Assembly: GCF_964204645.1 (NCBI RefSeq)
Contig: NC_134034.1
Coordinates: 2,760,072-2,824,071 of the forward strand
Length of the DNA: 64,000 bases
Reading direction: 5' to 3'
Origin: Tubulanus polymorphus
Taxonomy: Eukaryota > Nemertea > Palaeonemertea > Tubulaniformes > Tubulanidae
Shown: positions 21,170 through 33,480 of the stretch, in pieces
Numbering within the stretch: position 1 is the stretch's first letter
Layout: the number at the start of each line of letters is the position of its first letter
Notes under the pieces: model-generated
What the model saw: the letters and a program-made list of their open reading frames with translations, nothing else
What the model was told of the DNA's origin: nothing
The model's database searches: none
Translations under genes and position numbers: made by a program

Positions 21170-21730
21170 ATTAGGGTTTTCTGACTTTCGTCGAAAACCC
21201 TCTTGAAATTCTGTTGATTATTATTATTATCATATATTTTCCGCCGATTTCGTCAAATAAAATTCATCTTCATTCAGATTCGGCAACTGACAGCTTCGAA
21301 ACGAAATGTATAAATTGATACTGTAATAACGGTCTCTCTGAACCAACAGATTGTCTGAATGTACTTTCCATCCTATTTGAAACTTAAAATTACTTATGAG
21401 GTTACTGTAAATAAAGAATTGAATTGAATTGTTAGACAACAAGCACCGGCGAAATAACAGTTTGTGACGTCATTTAGTTAGTAAATAAAGGAGGGCTCCG
21501 ATAATTTCCAAATCACGGGGACTATACTGGGGTTAGACCATTCAACCAAAAAGAGGATTGCTCCGATAATATCCAAATCATCTCATTTTATTTTTTCCAT
21601 CGAATACCCGGTAATTAATTTTTCCTTTCTATCACATGCGTCCAGAAAACCTGTTATCGCTGCTTTGCAGCTATATTTATTTTTATTATTATCATTATTA
21701 TTATTATTGTTGTTATTGTCATTGTCATTT

Positions 21731-21776
<46 letters not shown>

Positions 21777-21790
21777 TATTATTATCATTG
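21170..21790. repeat. Repeat-rich intron insert with (TTA)n tract, unit B
   Basis: A retroelement-like end AAATAAATAAAGATTATTATT (21150-21172) is followed by about 500 bases absent from unit D, including AAATAAAGAATTGAATTG (another 3'-end-like motif), a GGGCTCCGATAATTTCC / TTGCTCCGATAATATCC direct repeat and a (TTA)n tract at 21674-21790. The equivalent in unit C is 26504-27124. Confidence 0.7.
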
Positions 21791-22207
21791 TGGCCGATTA
21801 TCACGAATGCCCAACGCAGACGACACAAGCGCAGACACGAGCGTGAAATTCCTGGTGTCGAGAAACGAGATATGTTTTCGGGAAACGATTATGCCGTGTT
21901 TCTCGTGTTTCTTTGTTTCACTGCATCGTGTGCGGTGTTTTTAAGAGAAGCGATGTTTCCTAGATAAAACTTTTTCGAATTAGTGTTTCTGCGTTTCTCT
22001 GCTGAATCGTGTGCGTTTACGAGAAACAATTCTTCCTAGATTCAACGTGTTCGATTCAGCCTTTCTCGTGTTTTTATGTTTCCCCTCGTCGTGTGCGTGA
22101 TAATCGAAGATACATTCCACATTTTTCAATATATCGTCGATTTAAAGATACGTTCTTATCTATATTCTAACCGTGTTCTTATATTTCTATCTATACCTTT
22201 ATAGAAC

Positions 22208-22798
22208 ATGAATGTATTTGCGGTAAGTTGCTGTCTGTTGGTGTTGGCAGTATCCAACGCTGCTGCCTCCCCTTACGAGCGAGGTATGTCTGCGGAGGCG
22301 CCGAAATGCAAGGAAATGAATGACCCGTGCGACTCTGACGACGAATGCTGCGAAGACGGCAAGAAGATGATCTGCAGGTCGCCTGGTGGCAGCCGACCTG
22401 TCTGCATGATACCCTGTGCGGGATATTACGAACCATGCGCTTCGGTTGAGGATTGCTGTCCAGTAATATCTCCTAAATTTGATGTGAAGTGCGTAGAAGC
22501 TCCAACTCTTGGCAACATGAAGATGAATGTCTGCGTGCCCAAAAAGCGTCCGCAGTGCAAGAAAATCGATGAACCGTGCCAATCGACCGCCGACTGTTGC
22601 AAGGAAGAAGGCGATGATGGAGAAAACCTGACCTGTCGGTTCCATCTAGGACAGTACCTCTGCCAGAAGCCCAAACCCGCCTGCGCCTCGTGGTTCCACA
22701 CATGTAGCCACAAGTTACCGTGCTGTAAGGGAGAGACTTTTAAACCGCTGAAGTGCTTAAAACTGGCTCGTTCTCACATGTGTTCGACGAATTACTAA
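22208..22798 (+). CDS. Secreted protein with four cystine-knot-like modules, unit B
   Basis: 196 aa with signal peptide MNVFAVSCCLLVLAVSNAAA and an acidic linker, then four six-cysteine modules: CKEMNDPC...ECC, CAGYYEPC...DCC, CKKIDEPC...DCC and CASWFHTC...PCC. The order and spacing match unit A; modules 3 and 4 are the most alike between A and B (GENLTC, HLGQYLC, KPLKC). The C-terminus ends CSTNY in both. An AATAAA at 23129-23134 defines a likely 3' end just before a minisatellite. Every residue is identical to the protein at 27542-28132. The knottin call rests on cysteine spacing; target and role are unknown. Confidence 0.9.
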   Translation: MNVFAVSCCLLVLAVSNAAASPYERGMSAEAPKCKEMNDPCDSDDECCEDGKKMICRSPGGSRPVCMIPCAGYYEPCASVEDCCPVISPKFDVKCVEAPTLGNMKMNVCVPKKRPQCKKIDEPCQSTADCCKEEGDDGENLTCRFHLGQYLCQKPKPACASWFHTCSHKLPCCKGETFKPLKCLKLARSHMCSTNY

Positions 22799-23204
22799 CA
22801 TGGCCCGCGAAGAGAATTCAATAGCTTTGATACATACATTTAACTCGAAAGCAGCACGTAGTTACATTTTAGCTTTGGCAATTTATTCTGGTAATAACTA
22901 ATTATATCACACTGAATTTTTGGCTCTCTAATCAGCGCATTATCACAGGACCCACTGCAATAGGATCAATTCGGGGAACTTAGCTACATATTAGATTGCC
23001 TCAGGCGATATTCCTGCCAAATTGGCAAATAATTCGTCATCACAAAAACCAAACAACTATCATTTTTTATTCCTCAATTTTTCGTTTGTGTTTGCAGTGT
23101 GAAGTTGTTGTCTGACGGCAGAAAATGAAATAAAAGATGTTTGAATTTAACGTTCTCTTTGCTTTGGATTTAAAATTTCTCGATACGGAATTTTGGATTC
23201 GTTG

Positions 23205-23510
23205 AAAAACAGCAGATTGTCTAAATTGGTGAAGGAGATAGACAGCAGAGGTGATGCAGGTTACAAACAGCAGATTGTCTGAGAGGGTACAGGGTATAGA
23301 CAGCAGATTGTCTGAGGGGGTACGGGGTATAAACAGCAGATTGTCTGAGAGTTGCAGGATACAGACAGTAGATTGTCTAAGGGGTCACACACGGTACAGA
23401 CAGCAGATTGTCTGAGAGAGTACAGGATGTAGACAGCAGATTGTCTGAGAGTTGCAGGATACAGACAGTAGATTGTCTAAGGGGTCACACGGTACAGACT
23501 GCAGTTTCTG
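23205..23510 (+). repeat. AGACAgcagatTGTCT minisatellite, unit B
   Basis: About nine units of 26-40 bases, each centred on ACAGACAGCAGATTGTCTGA, follow the polyadenylation signal of the knottin gene by about 70 bases. Each core is a short inverted repeat, AGACA-N6-TGTCT. Confidence 0.9.
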
Positions 23511-23633
23511 TGGTACGCGAGGATGTCAATACAACGATAACCAGCCCAAGAGAAAGAAAACCGACAACAACACACTTTCAGAATTCCAGAATTTCAATCC
23601 ATGAGAAGAGATGGTTGACGGTGTTAGCGACCA

Positions 23634-23701
23634 TAGACTGGTTGCCTGTCCCATTCTAATTGAAGATAGAGATAATTGAAGATAGAATGGTAACCAGTCT
23701 A
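23634..23701. mobile_element. 68-bp foldback MITE with 10-bp target duplication, unit B
   Basis: The element runs from TAGACTGGTTGCC to GGTAACCAGTCTA and is flanked on both sides by TTAGCGACCA (23624-23633 and 23702-23711). The sequence at about 20457-20470 shows the empty site, with one TTAGCGACCA followed directly by GAGAAAGCACG. Target length of 9-10 suggests a Mutator-like transposase source; that is inference. Confidence 0.85.
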
Positions 23702-24419
23702 TTAGCGACCAGAGAAAGCACGAGTTGCTTAAGCAATGTTCGGACCCCCGCCCGTTTGGTTATAATATCAAGATTCCAGTTTTCGGTCTTTCACTAAAGA
23801 CTATCGTCAGGAACGGTTTTTGTCTTTCCTGGCGATGATTTTTAGTAAGATTATTATAGTTATGACTTTTTAGTATTTCAAGTTTTTCGGCTTCGTGATT
23901 GCGAGACTGTTATGATAACTGTTCGATCCACAATCTAGACAGGGCGGACGCGCATATAAGCCCGTGCCGACAGGCGTTCGGGCCGGCAGCGAACGAATCG
24001 CCTCGAAATGTTAAAGTGCCCTTCAAGACTGGCTACAGTTTCAAAAGAAATATTCGGGTCAAGATTTTTCGCAATTTGGATGCAATTTTTCATGTAGAAT
24101 ATTTCATTCTCAGACGATATGATTTGTTCATCGTCAAAGCAAAAATCATCTTTAAGATCTGTTTTTGTCAATAGGAAATTGCCCCTTTTCAAGGCGAAAA
24201 AGTATCCTTTTTGAAATAGAACTGCCCCTCAAAAAAGCTCGTTACAGGCCAGCGGAACGTGTTACTAATGTGGTATCAAAGCTAATGTTAAAAGGTGAAG
24301 CGAACTATAGGGGGTAGGGCCTACATTACAAGCCTTTGGGTTGTTATTTTTCCAGATTGAAAGCACTGAATAAACCTCGGGAGCGTGAACTTTGCTTATT
24401 TGTATCGGTACTGGGTACT

Positions 24420-25712
24420 GGGATACCGTGGGATACCGTGGGATACCGTGGGATAAGTCTAAACTCAAACGTCAGTAAACTATTCAGTTCAATTTTAAAT
24501 AAACGCCTTCTCTCCTTTGCTGACGAAAACAACAAGTAATGCGATGAACAAAATGGTTTCCGTAAAGATCGTTCTTGCTTAGATCATATTTTCAGCCTAA
24601 CCTCTATTATAAAAAATCGACGTCTGAACGGTTTACCCACTTTTGCCTGTTATATTGATTTTGCCAAAGCCTTTGATAGTGTGGACCGGGTATACCTTTT
24701 ATATAAACTTAGTAATATGGGTGTCAATGGTAATTTTCTAAAAGTAGTAAAAAGCATGTACAGTGAAAATGATGTTCGTGTTAAGATAAATGGACACCTA
24801 ACAGATAGTTTTCCTTGCTCACGTGGAGTCCGTCAAGGCGATTGCTTATCACCTACACTATTTTCATTATATCTAGACGAACTAGCTGGCAAAATCAAAT
24901 CCTTGGGTCTTGGGGTTGATGTTGAGGGTTTTAAAATACCATTACTTCTATATGCAGATGATATAGTCCTCCTGGCTGAGGATGAACAGTCTCTCCAGGT
25001 CATGATTAACCAACTTTCGGACTGGTGCAATACATGGAAACTGTCTGTTAATCCAGATAAATCTAAGATAATGCATTTTAGAAGGAAGACTACACCAATC
25101 ACTCAATTTCCCTTTTCGCTGAACGGGAATCTAGTTGAAATTGTTTGTTCATATAAATATCTTGGACTCGAAATAAACGAAACCCTGGATTTTAATTTAT
25201 CTTCTAGTATGCTAACGAATGCCGCTAGTAAACAGCTAGGTTGTTTGTTAAGTAAACATTTCAACTCAAGTGGTCTAACTTTTAAGACATTTACGAAAAT
25301 TTACGATAGCACGGTTGTACCAATTATGGATTATGCAAGCGCCATATGGGGTTTAAGGAATTTTGAATGTTGTAATAAAGTCCAATTTAGGGCCATGCGA
25401 AGTTTTTTTAGCAACCGGGAAACACTCCTCCCTTGCCAGTATTTGAAGGTGATATGGGGTGGACTTCTGTTTCTGCCCTTCTTGTCCTGAGCGAGTAGTC
25501 GAGACAGAAATTCACTTTTTGTGTGAATGTCTAGCATATAGTGATTACCGTATTACATTGTTCGCTAAAATCAAGGAACTCTTAAATATTGATATGGATA
25601 TTTTATCCACTACAGACCAATTGTCCTTGATTCTAGCGAGTGATCACATTATTAATCACGTCTGTAAGTTTGTAAATGAGGCGTCCATTCTGCGTAATGC
25701 ACCGCCATAATG
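24420..25712 (+). pseudogene. Decayed non-LTR retrotransposon RT
   Basis: One frame reads YRGISLN...SSILNKRL, then, after an in-frame TAA at 24537-24539, QNGFRKDRS, YIDFAKAFDSVD, GVRQGDCLSPTLFSLYLDEL and LLYADDIVLLAED, the ordered RT motifs including the catalytic YADD, and then a YLGLEI motif. A frame change near 25440-25490 leads to CPSCPERVVETEIHFLCECL...YR, the C-x2-C...H...C zinc-binding end of many LINE proteins. The 5' part (endonuclease, ORF1) is missing and GGATACCGTG is repeated three times at the junction. It sits at TATCGGTACTG, splitting a sequence that is intact at the start of units B and D. It is dead, since it has a stop and a frameshift. Confidence 0.85.
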
Positions 25713-25781
25713 CATTTAACCAACAGAACTTTTTGTCTTGTAAATGTCTATATAGGCTGGCTTTTATTTATGTATAAAAGA

Positions 25782-25981
<200 letters not shown>

Positions 25982-26260
25982 TGTGTGACTGACTTGAATC
26001 AAAGACCCGACTATTCGCTAAATTGAAATTGATGCTTCGTTGGACCGAGACATTGTTTAAGGGAGCGTGCACAGGCAGAACTAGAAATTCTAATACTGTT
26101 AAATGATCTGAATAGAACTCGTGGCCACGACAGTGCAGTGAGCTTCGCTAGATACTATATCAAATAACTCCTCGTAAAAGACGTCTTGACATGTCTGAAC
26201 GAGCCATATAAACGACGTATTGTGTTTGACCACTATCTCGGGCTAGACAAAAGCTACCTC

Positions 26261-26339
26261 TATTTAAAAATACTAGACAGACAGAACTAACCGCATTCGG
26301 TGAAATTCTCTCCGGAACGAAGAGACGCACAATTCTCAA
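26261..26339 (+). promoter_or_regulatory. TATA-like box and noncoding first exon, knottin unit C
   Basis: TATTTAAAAATA at 26261-26272 and the conserved exon ending at 26339 before GTAAG match unit B. The intron runs 26340-27538. Confidence 0.6.
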
Positions 26340-27064
26340 GTAAGTTACCGAGTTGTTTCTCGGTTTTTTCTTTTTGCATTTTTGATATTTTCATCTAATG
26401 TCTAATCATGTATTTAAGTGTCGTTATTCCGCCCGATGTCATTTTACACTTATTTTCGGAAATTCTTTTTTGATCCGAAATGGAGAAATAAATAAAGATT
26501 ATTATTAGGGTTTTCTGACTTTCGTCGAAAACCCTCTTGAAATTCTGTTGATTATTATTATTATCATATATTTTCCGCCGATTTCGTCAAATAAAATTCA
26601 TCTTCATTCAGATTCGGCAACTGACAGCTTCGAAACGAAATGTATAAATTGATACTGTAATAACGGTCTCTCTGAACCAACAGATTGTCTGAATGTACTT
26701 TCCATCCTATTTGAAACTTAAAATTACTTATGAGGTTACTGTAAATAAAGAATTGAATTGAATTGTTAGACAACAAGCACCGGCGAAATAACAGTTTGTG
26801 ACGTCATTTAGTTAGTAAATAAAGGAGGGCTCCGATAATTTCCAAATCACGGGGACTATACTGGGGTTAGACCATTCAACCAAAAAGAGGATTGCTCCGA
26901 TAATATCCAAATCATCTCATTTTATTTTTTCCATCGAATACCCGGTAATTAATTTTTCCTTTCTATCACATGCGTCCAGAAAACCTGTTATCGCTGCTTT
27001 GCAGCTATATTTATTTTTATTATTATCATTATTATTATTATTGTTGTTATTGTCATTGTCATTT

Positions 27065-27110
<46 letters not shown>

Positions 27111-27541
27111 TATTATTATCATTGTGGCCGATTATCACGAATGCCCAACGCAGACGACACAAGCGCAGACACGAGCGTGAAATTCCTGGTGTCGAGAAAC
27201 GAGATATGTTTTCGGGAAACGATTATGCCGTGTTTCTCGTGTTTCTTTGTTTCACTGCATCGTGTGCGGTGTTTTTAAGAGAAGCGATGTTTCCTAGATA
27301 AAACTTTTTCGAATTAGTGTTTCTGCGTTTCTCTGCTGAATCGTGTGCGTTTACGAGACACAATTGTTCCTAGATTCAACGTGTTCGATTCAGCCTTTCT
27401 CGTGTTTTTATGTTTCCCCTCGTCGTGTGCGTGATAATCGAAGATACATTCCACATTTTTCAATATATCGTCGATTTAAAGATACGTTCTTATCTATATT
27501 CTAACCATGTTCTTATATTTCTATCTATACCTTTTTAGAAC

Positions 27542-28132
27542 ATGAATGTATTTGCGGTAAGTTGCTGTCTGTTGGTGTTGGCAGTATCCAACGCTGCTGC
27601 CTCCCCTTACGAGCGAGGTATGTCTGCGGAGGCGCCGAAATGCAAGGAAATGAATGACCCGTGCGACTCTGACGACGAATGCTGCGAAGACGGCAAGAAG
27701 ATGATCTGCAGGTCGCCTGGTGGCAGCCGACCTGTCTGCATGATACCCTGTGCGGGATATTACGAACCATGCGCTTCGGTTGAGGATTGCTGTCCAGTAA
27801 TATCTCCTAAATTTGATGTGAAGTGCGTAGAAGCTCCAACTCTTGGCAACATGAAGATGAATGTCTGCGTGCCCAAAAAGCGTCCGCAGTGCAAGAAAAT
27901 CGATGAACCGTGCCAATCGACCGCCGACTGTTGCAAGGAAGAAGGCGATGATGGAGAAAACCTGACCTGTCGGTTCCATCTAGGACAGTACCTCTGCCAG
28001 AAGCCCAAACCCGCCTGCGCCTCGTGGTTCCACACATGTAGCCACAAGTTACCGTGCTGTAAGGGAGAGACTTTTAAACCGCTGAAGTGCTTAAAACTGG
28101 CTCGTTCTCACATGTGTTCGACGAATTACTAA
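27542..28132 (+). CDS. Secreted protein with four cystine-knot-like modules, unit C
   Basis: 196 aa, identical in protein sequence to unit B and, by eye, identical in its 591 coding bases. It has the same signal peptide, four six-cysteine modules and CSTNY end, and the same AATAAA (28463-28468) and minisatellite downstream. Complete identity also across introns means either a very recent duplication, ongoing gene conversion, or two haplotypes assembled in tandem. The LINE remnant and TA tract that separate B from C lie at a unit boundary and so do not disrupt either gene. If real, it doubles the dose of one secreted product. Confidence 0.9.
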   Translation: MNVFAVSCCLLVLAVSNAAASPYERGMSAEAPKCKEMNDPCDSDDECCEDGKKMICRSPGGSRPVCMIPCAGYYEPCASVEDCCPVISPKFDVKCVEAPTLGNMKMNVCVPKKRPQCKKIDEPCQSTADCCKEEGDDGENLTCRFHLGQYLCQKPKPACASWFHTCSHKLPCCKGETFKPLKCLKLARSHMCSTNY

Positions 28133-28538
28133 CATGGCCCGCGAAGAGAATTCAATAGCTTTGATACATACATTTAACTCGAAAGCAGCACGTAGTTACA
28201 TTTTAGCTTTGGCAATTTATTCTGGTAATAACTAATTATATCACACTGAATTTTTGGCTCTCTAATCAGCGCATTATCACAGGACCCACTGCAATAGGAT
28301 CAATTCGGGGAACTTAGCTACATATTAGATTGCCTCAGGCGATATTCCTGCCAAATTGGCAAATAATTCGTCATCACAAAAACCAAACAACTATCATTTT
28401 TTATTCCTTAATTTTTCGTTTGTGTTTGCAGTGTGAAGTTGTTGTCTAACGGCAGAAAATGAAATAAAAGATGTTTGAATTTAACGTTCTCTTTGCTTTG
28501 GATTTAAAATTTCTCGATACGGAATTTTGGATTCGTTA

Positions 28539-28844
28539 AAAGACAGCAGATTGTCTAAATTGGTGAAGGAGATAGACAGCAGAGGTGATGCAGGTTACAA
28601 ACAGCAGATTGTCTGAGAGGGTACAGGGTATAGACAGCAGATTGTCTGAGGGGGTACGGGGTATAAACAGCAGATTGTCTGAGAGTTGCAGGATACAGAC
28701 AGTAGATTGTCTAAGGGGTCACACACGGTACAGACAGCAGATTGTCTGAGAGAGTACAGGATGTAGACAGCAGATTGTCTGAGAGTTGCAGGATACAGAC
28801 AGTAGATTGTCTAAGGGGTCACACGGTACAGACTGCAGTTTCTG
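28539..28844 (+). repeat. AGACAgcagatTGTCT minisatellite, unit C
   Basis: It has the same array, number and order of units as in unit B, displaced by 5334 bases. Confidence 0.9.
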
Positions 28845-28967
28845 TGGTACGCGAGGATGTCAATACAACGATAACCAGCCCAAGAGAAAGAAAACCGACA
28901 ACAACACACTTTCAGAATTCCAGAATTTCAATCCATGAGAAGAGATGGTTGACGGTGTTAGCGACCA

Positions 28968-29035
28968 TAGACTGGTTGCCTGTCCCATTCTAATTGAAGA
29001 TAGAGATAATTGAAGATAGAATGGTAACCAGTCTA
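28968..29035. mobile_element. 68-bp foldback MITE with 10-bp target duplication, unit C
   Basis: The same insertion as at 23634-23701, copied with the unit. It was therefore in place before units B and C duplicated. Confidence 0.85.
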
Positions 29036-30046
29036 TTAGCGACCAGAGAAAGCACGAGTTGCTTAAGCAATGTTCGGACCCCCGCCCGTTTGGTTATAAT
29101 ATCAAGATTCCAGTTTTCGGTCTTTCACTAAAGACTATCGTCAGGAACGGTTTTTGTCTTTCCTGGCGATGATTTTTAGTAAGATTATTATAGTTATGAC
29201 TTTTTAGTATTTCAAGTTTTTCGGCTTCGTGATTGCGAGACTGTTATGATAACTGTTCGATCCACAATCTAGACAGGGCGGACGCGCATATAAGCCCGTG
29301 CCGACAGGCGTTCGGGCCGGCAGCGAACGAATCGCCTCGAAATGTTAAAGTGCCCTTCAAGACTGGCTACAGTTTCAAAAGAAATATTCGGGTCAAGATT
29401 TTTCGCAATTTGGATGCAATTTTTCATGTAGAATATTTCATTCTCAGACGATATGATTTGTTCCCATCGTCAAAACAAAAATCGTCTTTAAGATCTGTTT
29501 TTGTCAATAGGAAAGTGCCCCTTTTCAAGGCGAAAAACTATCCTTTTTGAAATAGAACTGCCCCTCAAAAAAGCTCGTTACAGGCCAGCGGAACGTGTTA
29601 CTAATGTGGTATCAAAGCTAATGTTAAAAGGTGAAGCGAACTATAGGGGGTAGGGCCTACATTACAAGCCTTTGGCTGAATAAACCACGGGAGCGTGAAC
29701 TTTGCACGGCTTATTTGTATCGGTACTGTGTTACTGACTTGAATCAAAGACCCGACTGTTCGCTCAATTGAAATTGATGCTTCGTTGGACCGAGACATTG
29801 TTTAAGGAAGCGTGCACAGGCAGAACTAGAAATTCTAAAGATCTCCACTGTGGGTAATTACTGCAAAATATCTAAATCGCATACTGTTAAATGATCTGAA
29901 TAGGACTCGTGGCCATGACAGTTCAGTGAGCTTCCCTATATACTATATCAAATAACTCCTCGTAAAAGACGTCTTGACATGTCTGAACGAGCCATATAAA
30001 CGACGTATTGTGTTTGACCACTATCTCGGGCTAGACAAAAGCTACC

Positions 30047-30123
30047 TATATAAAAATACTAGACAGACAGAACTAACCGCATTCGGTGAAATTCTCTCCG
30101 GAACGAAGAGACTCAATTCTCAA
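30047..30123 (+). promoter_or_regulatory. TATA box and noncoding first exon, knottin unit D
   Basis: TATATAAAAATA at 30047-30058 is the best TATA box of the four units. The first exon ends at 30123 before GTAAG, and the intron (30124-30793) ends TTTTTAG before AACATG. The promoter looks intact although the coding part is truncated. Confidence 0.6.
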
Positions 30124-30796
30124 GTAAGTTACCGAGTTGTGACTCGGTTTTTTCTTTTAAATTTTTTGAATTTTTATCTAATGTCTAGCCATGTATATAA
30201 GTGTCGTTATTCCGCCCGATGTCATTTTACACTTATTTTCGGAAATTCTTTTCTGATCCGAAATGGAGAAATAAATAAAGATTATTATTATTATTATCAT
30301 TATCATTATTATTATTATTGTTGTTATTGTCACTATCATTTTTATTATTATCATTATTACTATTATTATTATCATTATGGCCGATTATCACGAATGCCCA
30401 ACGCAGACGACACAAGCGCAGACACGAGCGTGAAATTCCTGGTGTCGAGAAACGAGATATGTTTTCGGGAAACGATTATGCCGTGTTTCTCGTGTTTCTT
30501 TGTTTCACTGCACCGTGTGCTGCGTTTTTAAGAGAAGCGATGTTTTCTAGATAAAACTTGTTCGAATTAGTTATCGTTTCTCGTGTTTCTCTGTTGAATC
30601 GTGTGCGTTTACGAGACACAATTGTTCCTAGATTCAACGTGTTCGATTCAGCCTTTCTCGTGTTTTTATGTTTCCCCTCGTCGTGTGCGTGATAATCGAA
30701 GATACATTCCACATTTTCAATATCGTCGATTTAAAGATACGTTCTTATCTATATTCTAACCATGTTCTTATATTTCTATCTATACCTTTTTAGAAC

Positions 30797-31276
30797 ATGA
30801 ATGTATTTGCGGTAAGTTGCTGTCTGTTGGTGTTGGCAGTATCCAACGCTGCTGCCTCCCCTTACGAGCGAGGTATGTCTGCGGAGGCGCCGAAATGCAA
30901 GGAAATGAATGACCCGTGCGACTCTGACGACGAATGCTGCAAAGACGGCAAGAAGATGATCTGCAGGTCGCCTCGTGGCGGTCGACTTGTCTGCATGATA
31001 CCCTGTGCGGGATATTACCAACCATGCGTTTCAGTTGAGGATTGCTGTCCAATAATATCTCCTAGATTTGAAATGAAGTGTGCAAAAGCTCCCAAAACTC
31101 TTGGCTACAAGTGGATGAATGTCTGCGTACCCAAAAAGCGTGCGTAGTGCAAGGAAATCGATGAACCGTGCCAATCGACCGCCGACTGTTGCAGGGAAGA
31201 AGGCGATGGAGAAAACCCAATCTGTCAGCTCCATCGAGGACGGAAAGTCTGCCAGATGCCCAAAACCGCCTGCGCC
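30797..31276 (+). pseudogene. Truncated knottin gene, unit D
   Basis: The reading frame runs 30797-31147 (116 aa) with an intact signal peptide and the first two six-cysteine modules, then stops at a TAG (31145-31147) just before module 3. Sequence homologous to module 3 continues for about 110 bases beyond the stop. Module 4 and the original 3' UTR are missing: homology jumps from the start of module 4 directly to the AATAAA region (31281-31286), a deletion of roughly 450-480 bases relative to unit B. Several substitutions in modules 1 and 2 relative to B/C replace neutral or acidic residues by basic ones. The promoter and splice sites remain. It could be a pseudogene or a functional two-module secreted protein; expression would decide. 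Confidence 0.75.
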
Positions 31277-31373
31277 AGAAAATAAAATAAAAGATGTTTT
31301 ATTTAACGTTCTCTTTGCTTTGGATTTAAAATTTCTCGATGCGGATTGGATTCGTTAAAAGGTATTTTTACTG

Positions 31374-31988
31374 AAGGGTACAGACAGCAGATTGTCTGAG
31401 AGGGTACAGGGTATAGACAGCAGATTGTCTAAATTGGTGTTTTAAGGGGACAGACAGCAGATTGTCTAAATTGGTGTTTTAAGGGGACAGACAGCAGATT
31501 GGGGGATACAGGGTATAGACAGCAGATTGTCTGAGGGGTACAGGGTACAGACAGCAGATTGTCTAAATTGGTGAAGGGTACAGACAGCAGATTGTCTGAG
31601 AGGGTAGAGAGTACAGACAGCAGATTGTCTAAGGGGTCACACGGTACAGACAGCAGATTGTCTGAGAGTTGCAGGATACAGACAGTAGATTGTCTGAGAG
31701 GGTAGAGAGTACAGACAGCAGATTGTCTAAATTGGTGAAGGGTACAGACAGCAGATTGTCTGAGAGGGTAGAGAGTACAGACAGCAGATTGTCTAAGGGG
31801 TCACACGGTACAGACAGCAGATTGTCTGAGAGTTGCAGGATACAGACAGTAGATTGTCTGAGAGGGTAGAGAGTACAGACAGCATATTGTCTAAGGGGTG
31901 CAGGGTACAGACAGCAGATTGTCTAAGGGGTCACACGGTACAGACAGCAGATTGTCTTGAGGGGATGCAGGGTACAGACAGCAGAATT
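31374..31988 (+). repeat. Expanded AGACAgcagatTGTCT minisatellite, unit D
   Basis: About 18 cores of the same unit as in B and C, twice the array length, spaced 31-37 bases. Variants (GTAGATTGTCT, GCATATTGTCT) recur in a higher-order pattern, as does the string AGAGGGTAGAGAGTACAGAC, indicating that blocks of several units were amplified together. Confidence 0.92.
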
Positions 31989-33195
31989 CTGTGGTACGCG
32001 AGGATGTCAATACAACGATAACCAGCCCAAGAGAAAGAAAACCGACAACAACACACTTTCTTCACTAAGACGACACGTTTGTACTTTTTATTCTGATTCT
32101 ACACAAATTTCGTTCATTTCAATAAATAATAATAATAATAATAATGATAATAATAATTTCAACTAATTACCATCATCGGTATTCGATAATTAATCACTAC
32201 GACTAATTACTCCTTAATCAATAATACTGTCACTGTTTAAAAAAATCGTCCACACGACAAAAACAAACACACGATTTTTTTCTGAATTTCTACGACGATT
32301 TTCTGCGATATATCGAAACAAAGAGCGAGAAAAAAAATTACGACTTTTTTTCTGGATACTTCTCTTACCGAAGAAAAAAAATGTCGACTCGGTAAAAAAA
32401 GACGTTTTAATTCTCGAAAACGACACAATGGAAGACAAAGAAGACGAATCAATGAATAAATATGACAATAATAATGATAGAAATGCTCCGACATATTCGG
32501 TGGGTTTATAATCCGAGTATAGCCTCTGAGACTGAATCAAACACCAACCTCCCCCACCCCCTACCCCACGCCCTTTATATACCGTCATTTGTGCGACAAC
32601 TATTTATATCCCCGAACATGATAAAAAAACATTACTGGAATTTGAGCGGACTAGTGGTCTAGTGTTTAAGCGTACAAGGGGACGATTTTAGGGTCTGATT
32701 CGCGTAGGGGCGCACACCGCAAATAGGGCAAATAAAAGGCTTCCCCGAAAGAAGCCTAGTCGGAAAAAATAACATTATCGGAACCGCAGAGAGAAATTTA
32801 TGGATGCAAAGTGTTTAAGAATCTGTTGAATGTGTCACAGTTTGCCGTACAATTTCTGGGTTAAACTCGGTATTTTAGAGTGCACGCGCCCCCTGCATCA
32901 ACCCTTAGATCCGCCCCTGATGGCGTCCACAATTTAGAAATCAACACAACTTAGAAATCCGGGAGCCAGTTGCACAGTTACGGCTTTTTTTTAATACCAT
33001 CTTAGTTCTAACAATGTTAGACCTGTGTTATGAATCGAGGTAACGTTTCCGACTGAAGAAACGACTGTACTACAACTGCCCCCGCACACCATTTCAAAGG
33101 TTCTTGGTGAACCAAGAGTATTCGAGGTTAATTGTCTGACTATACAGTCAAATCTTAAATTGTGGAACTCGATTGTGATTTAATTAGTTTTTTGC
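31989..33195. other. Intergenic after the knottin cluster
   Basis: The first 70 bases (CTGTGGTACGCGAGGATGTC onward) are shared with the ends of units B and C. A short AAT-type tract lies at 32121-32156, and a degenerate family 3 MITE (GCCAGTTGCACAGTT ... ACAACTGCCCCCG) at about 32961-33083. No gene is supported. Confidence 0.6.
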
Positions 33196-33480
33196 AGCGT
33201 CCAGGCCTCTCAGCAGGGATTCGAGCCTGATGACATCATGAGACTCTGTCACAGTACAAACCCCTGTCCTAGTAGGCACATCCTCCCTCAGCAGGGATTT
33301 GAGCCTGATGACATCATGAGACTCTGTCACAGTACAAACCCCTGCCCCTAGTAGACACATCCTCCCTTAGCAGGGATTTGAACCTGATGACATCATGAGA
33401 CTCTATCACAGTACAAACCCCTGCCCTAGTAGACACATCCTCCCTCAGCAGGGATTTGAACCTGATGACATCGGAAGACC
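33196..33480 (+). repeat. 89-bp satellite, about 3 units
   Basis: Units read CAGCAGGGATTTGAGCCTGA, TGACATCATGAGACTCTGTC, ACAGTACAAACCCCTG, then CTAGTAGACACATCCTCCCT. Each carries TGATGACATCA, a near-palindrome resembling AP-1/CRE-type sites. The same satellite lies inverted at 42193-42590, beyond the zinc-finger gene. Confidence 0.92.

Larger units (their letters stand above)
20608..24345 (+). repeat. Knottin unit B, near-identical to unit C
   Basis: This 3.7 kb block recurs at 25981-29680. The offset is 5373 at the left and 5334 after unit C loses about 39 bases near 26082. Introns, coding sequence, minisatellite and MITE all match almost base for base, which points to a very recent duplication. 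Confidence 0.95.

Noticed and set aside
21583-21944. Asn-rich or Leu/Tyr-rich frames in the unit B intron (and their copies in C and D)
   Set aside because: They translate the (TTA)n tract and its flanks; the intron is noncoding.
22191-22713. Minus-strand frames of up to 152 codons over the knottin genes
   Set aside because: Antisense shadows that recur only because the knottin units are duplicated.
31374-31988. Regularly spaced repeats that could be taken for a CRISPR array
   Set aside because: The spacers are themselves repeated, the genome is eukaryotic, no cas genes exist, and the unit is a minisatellite also found in units B and C.
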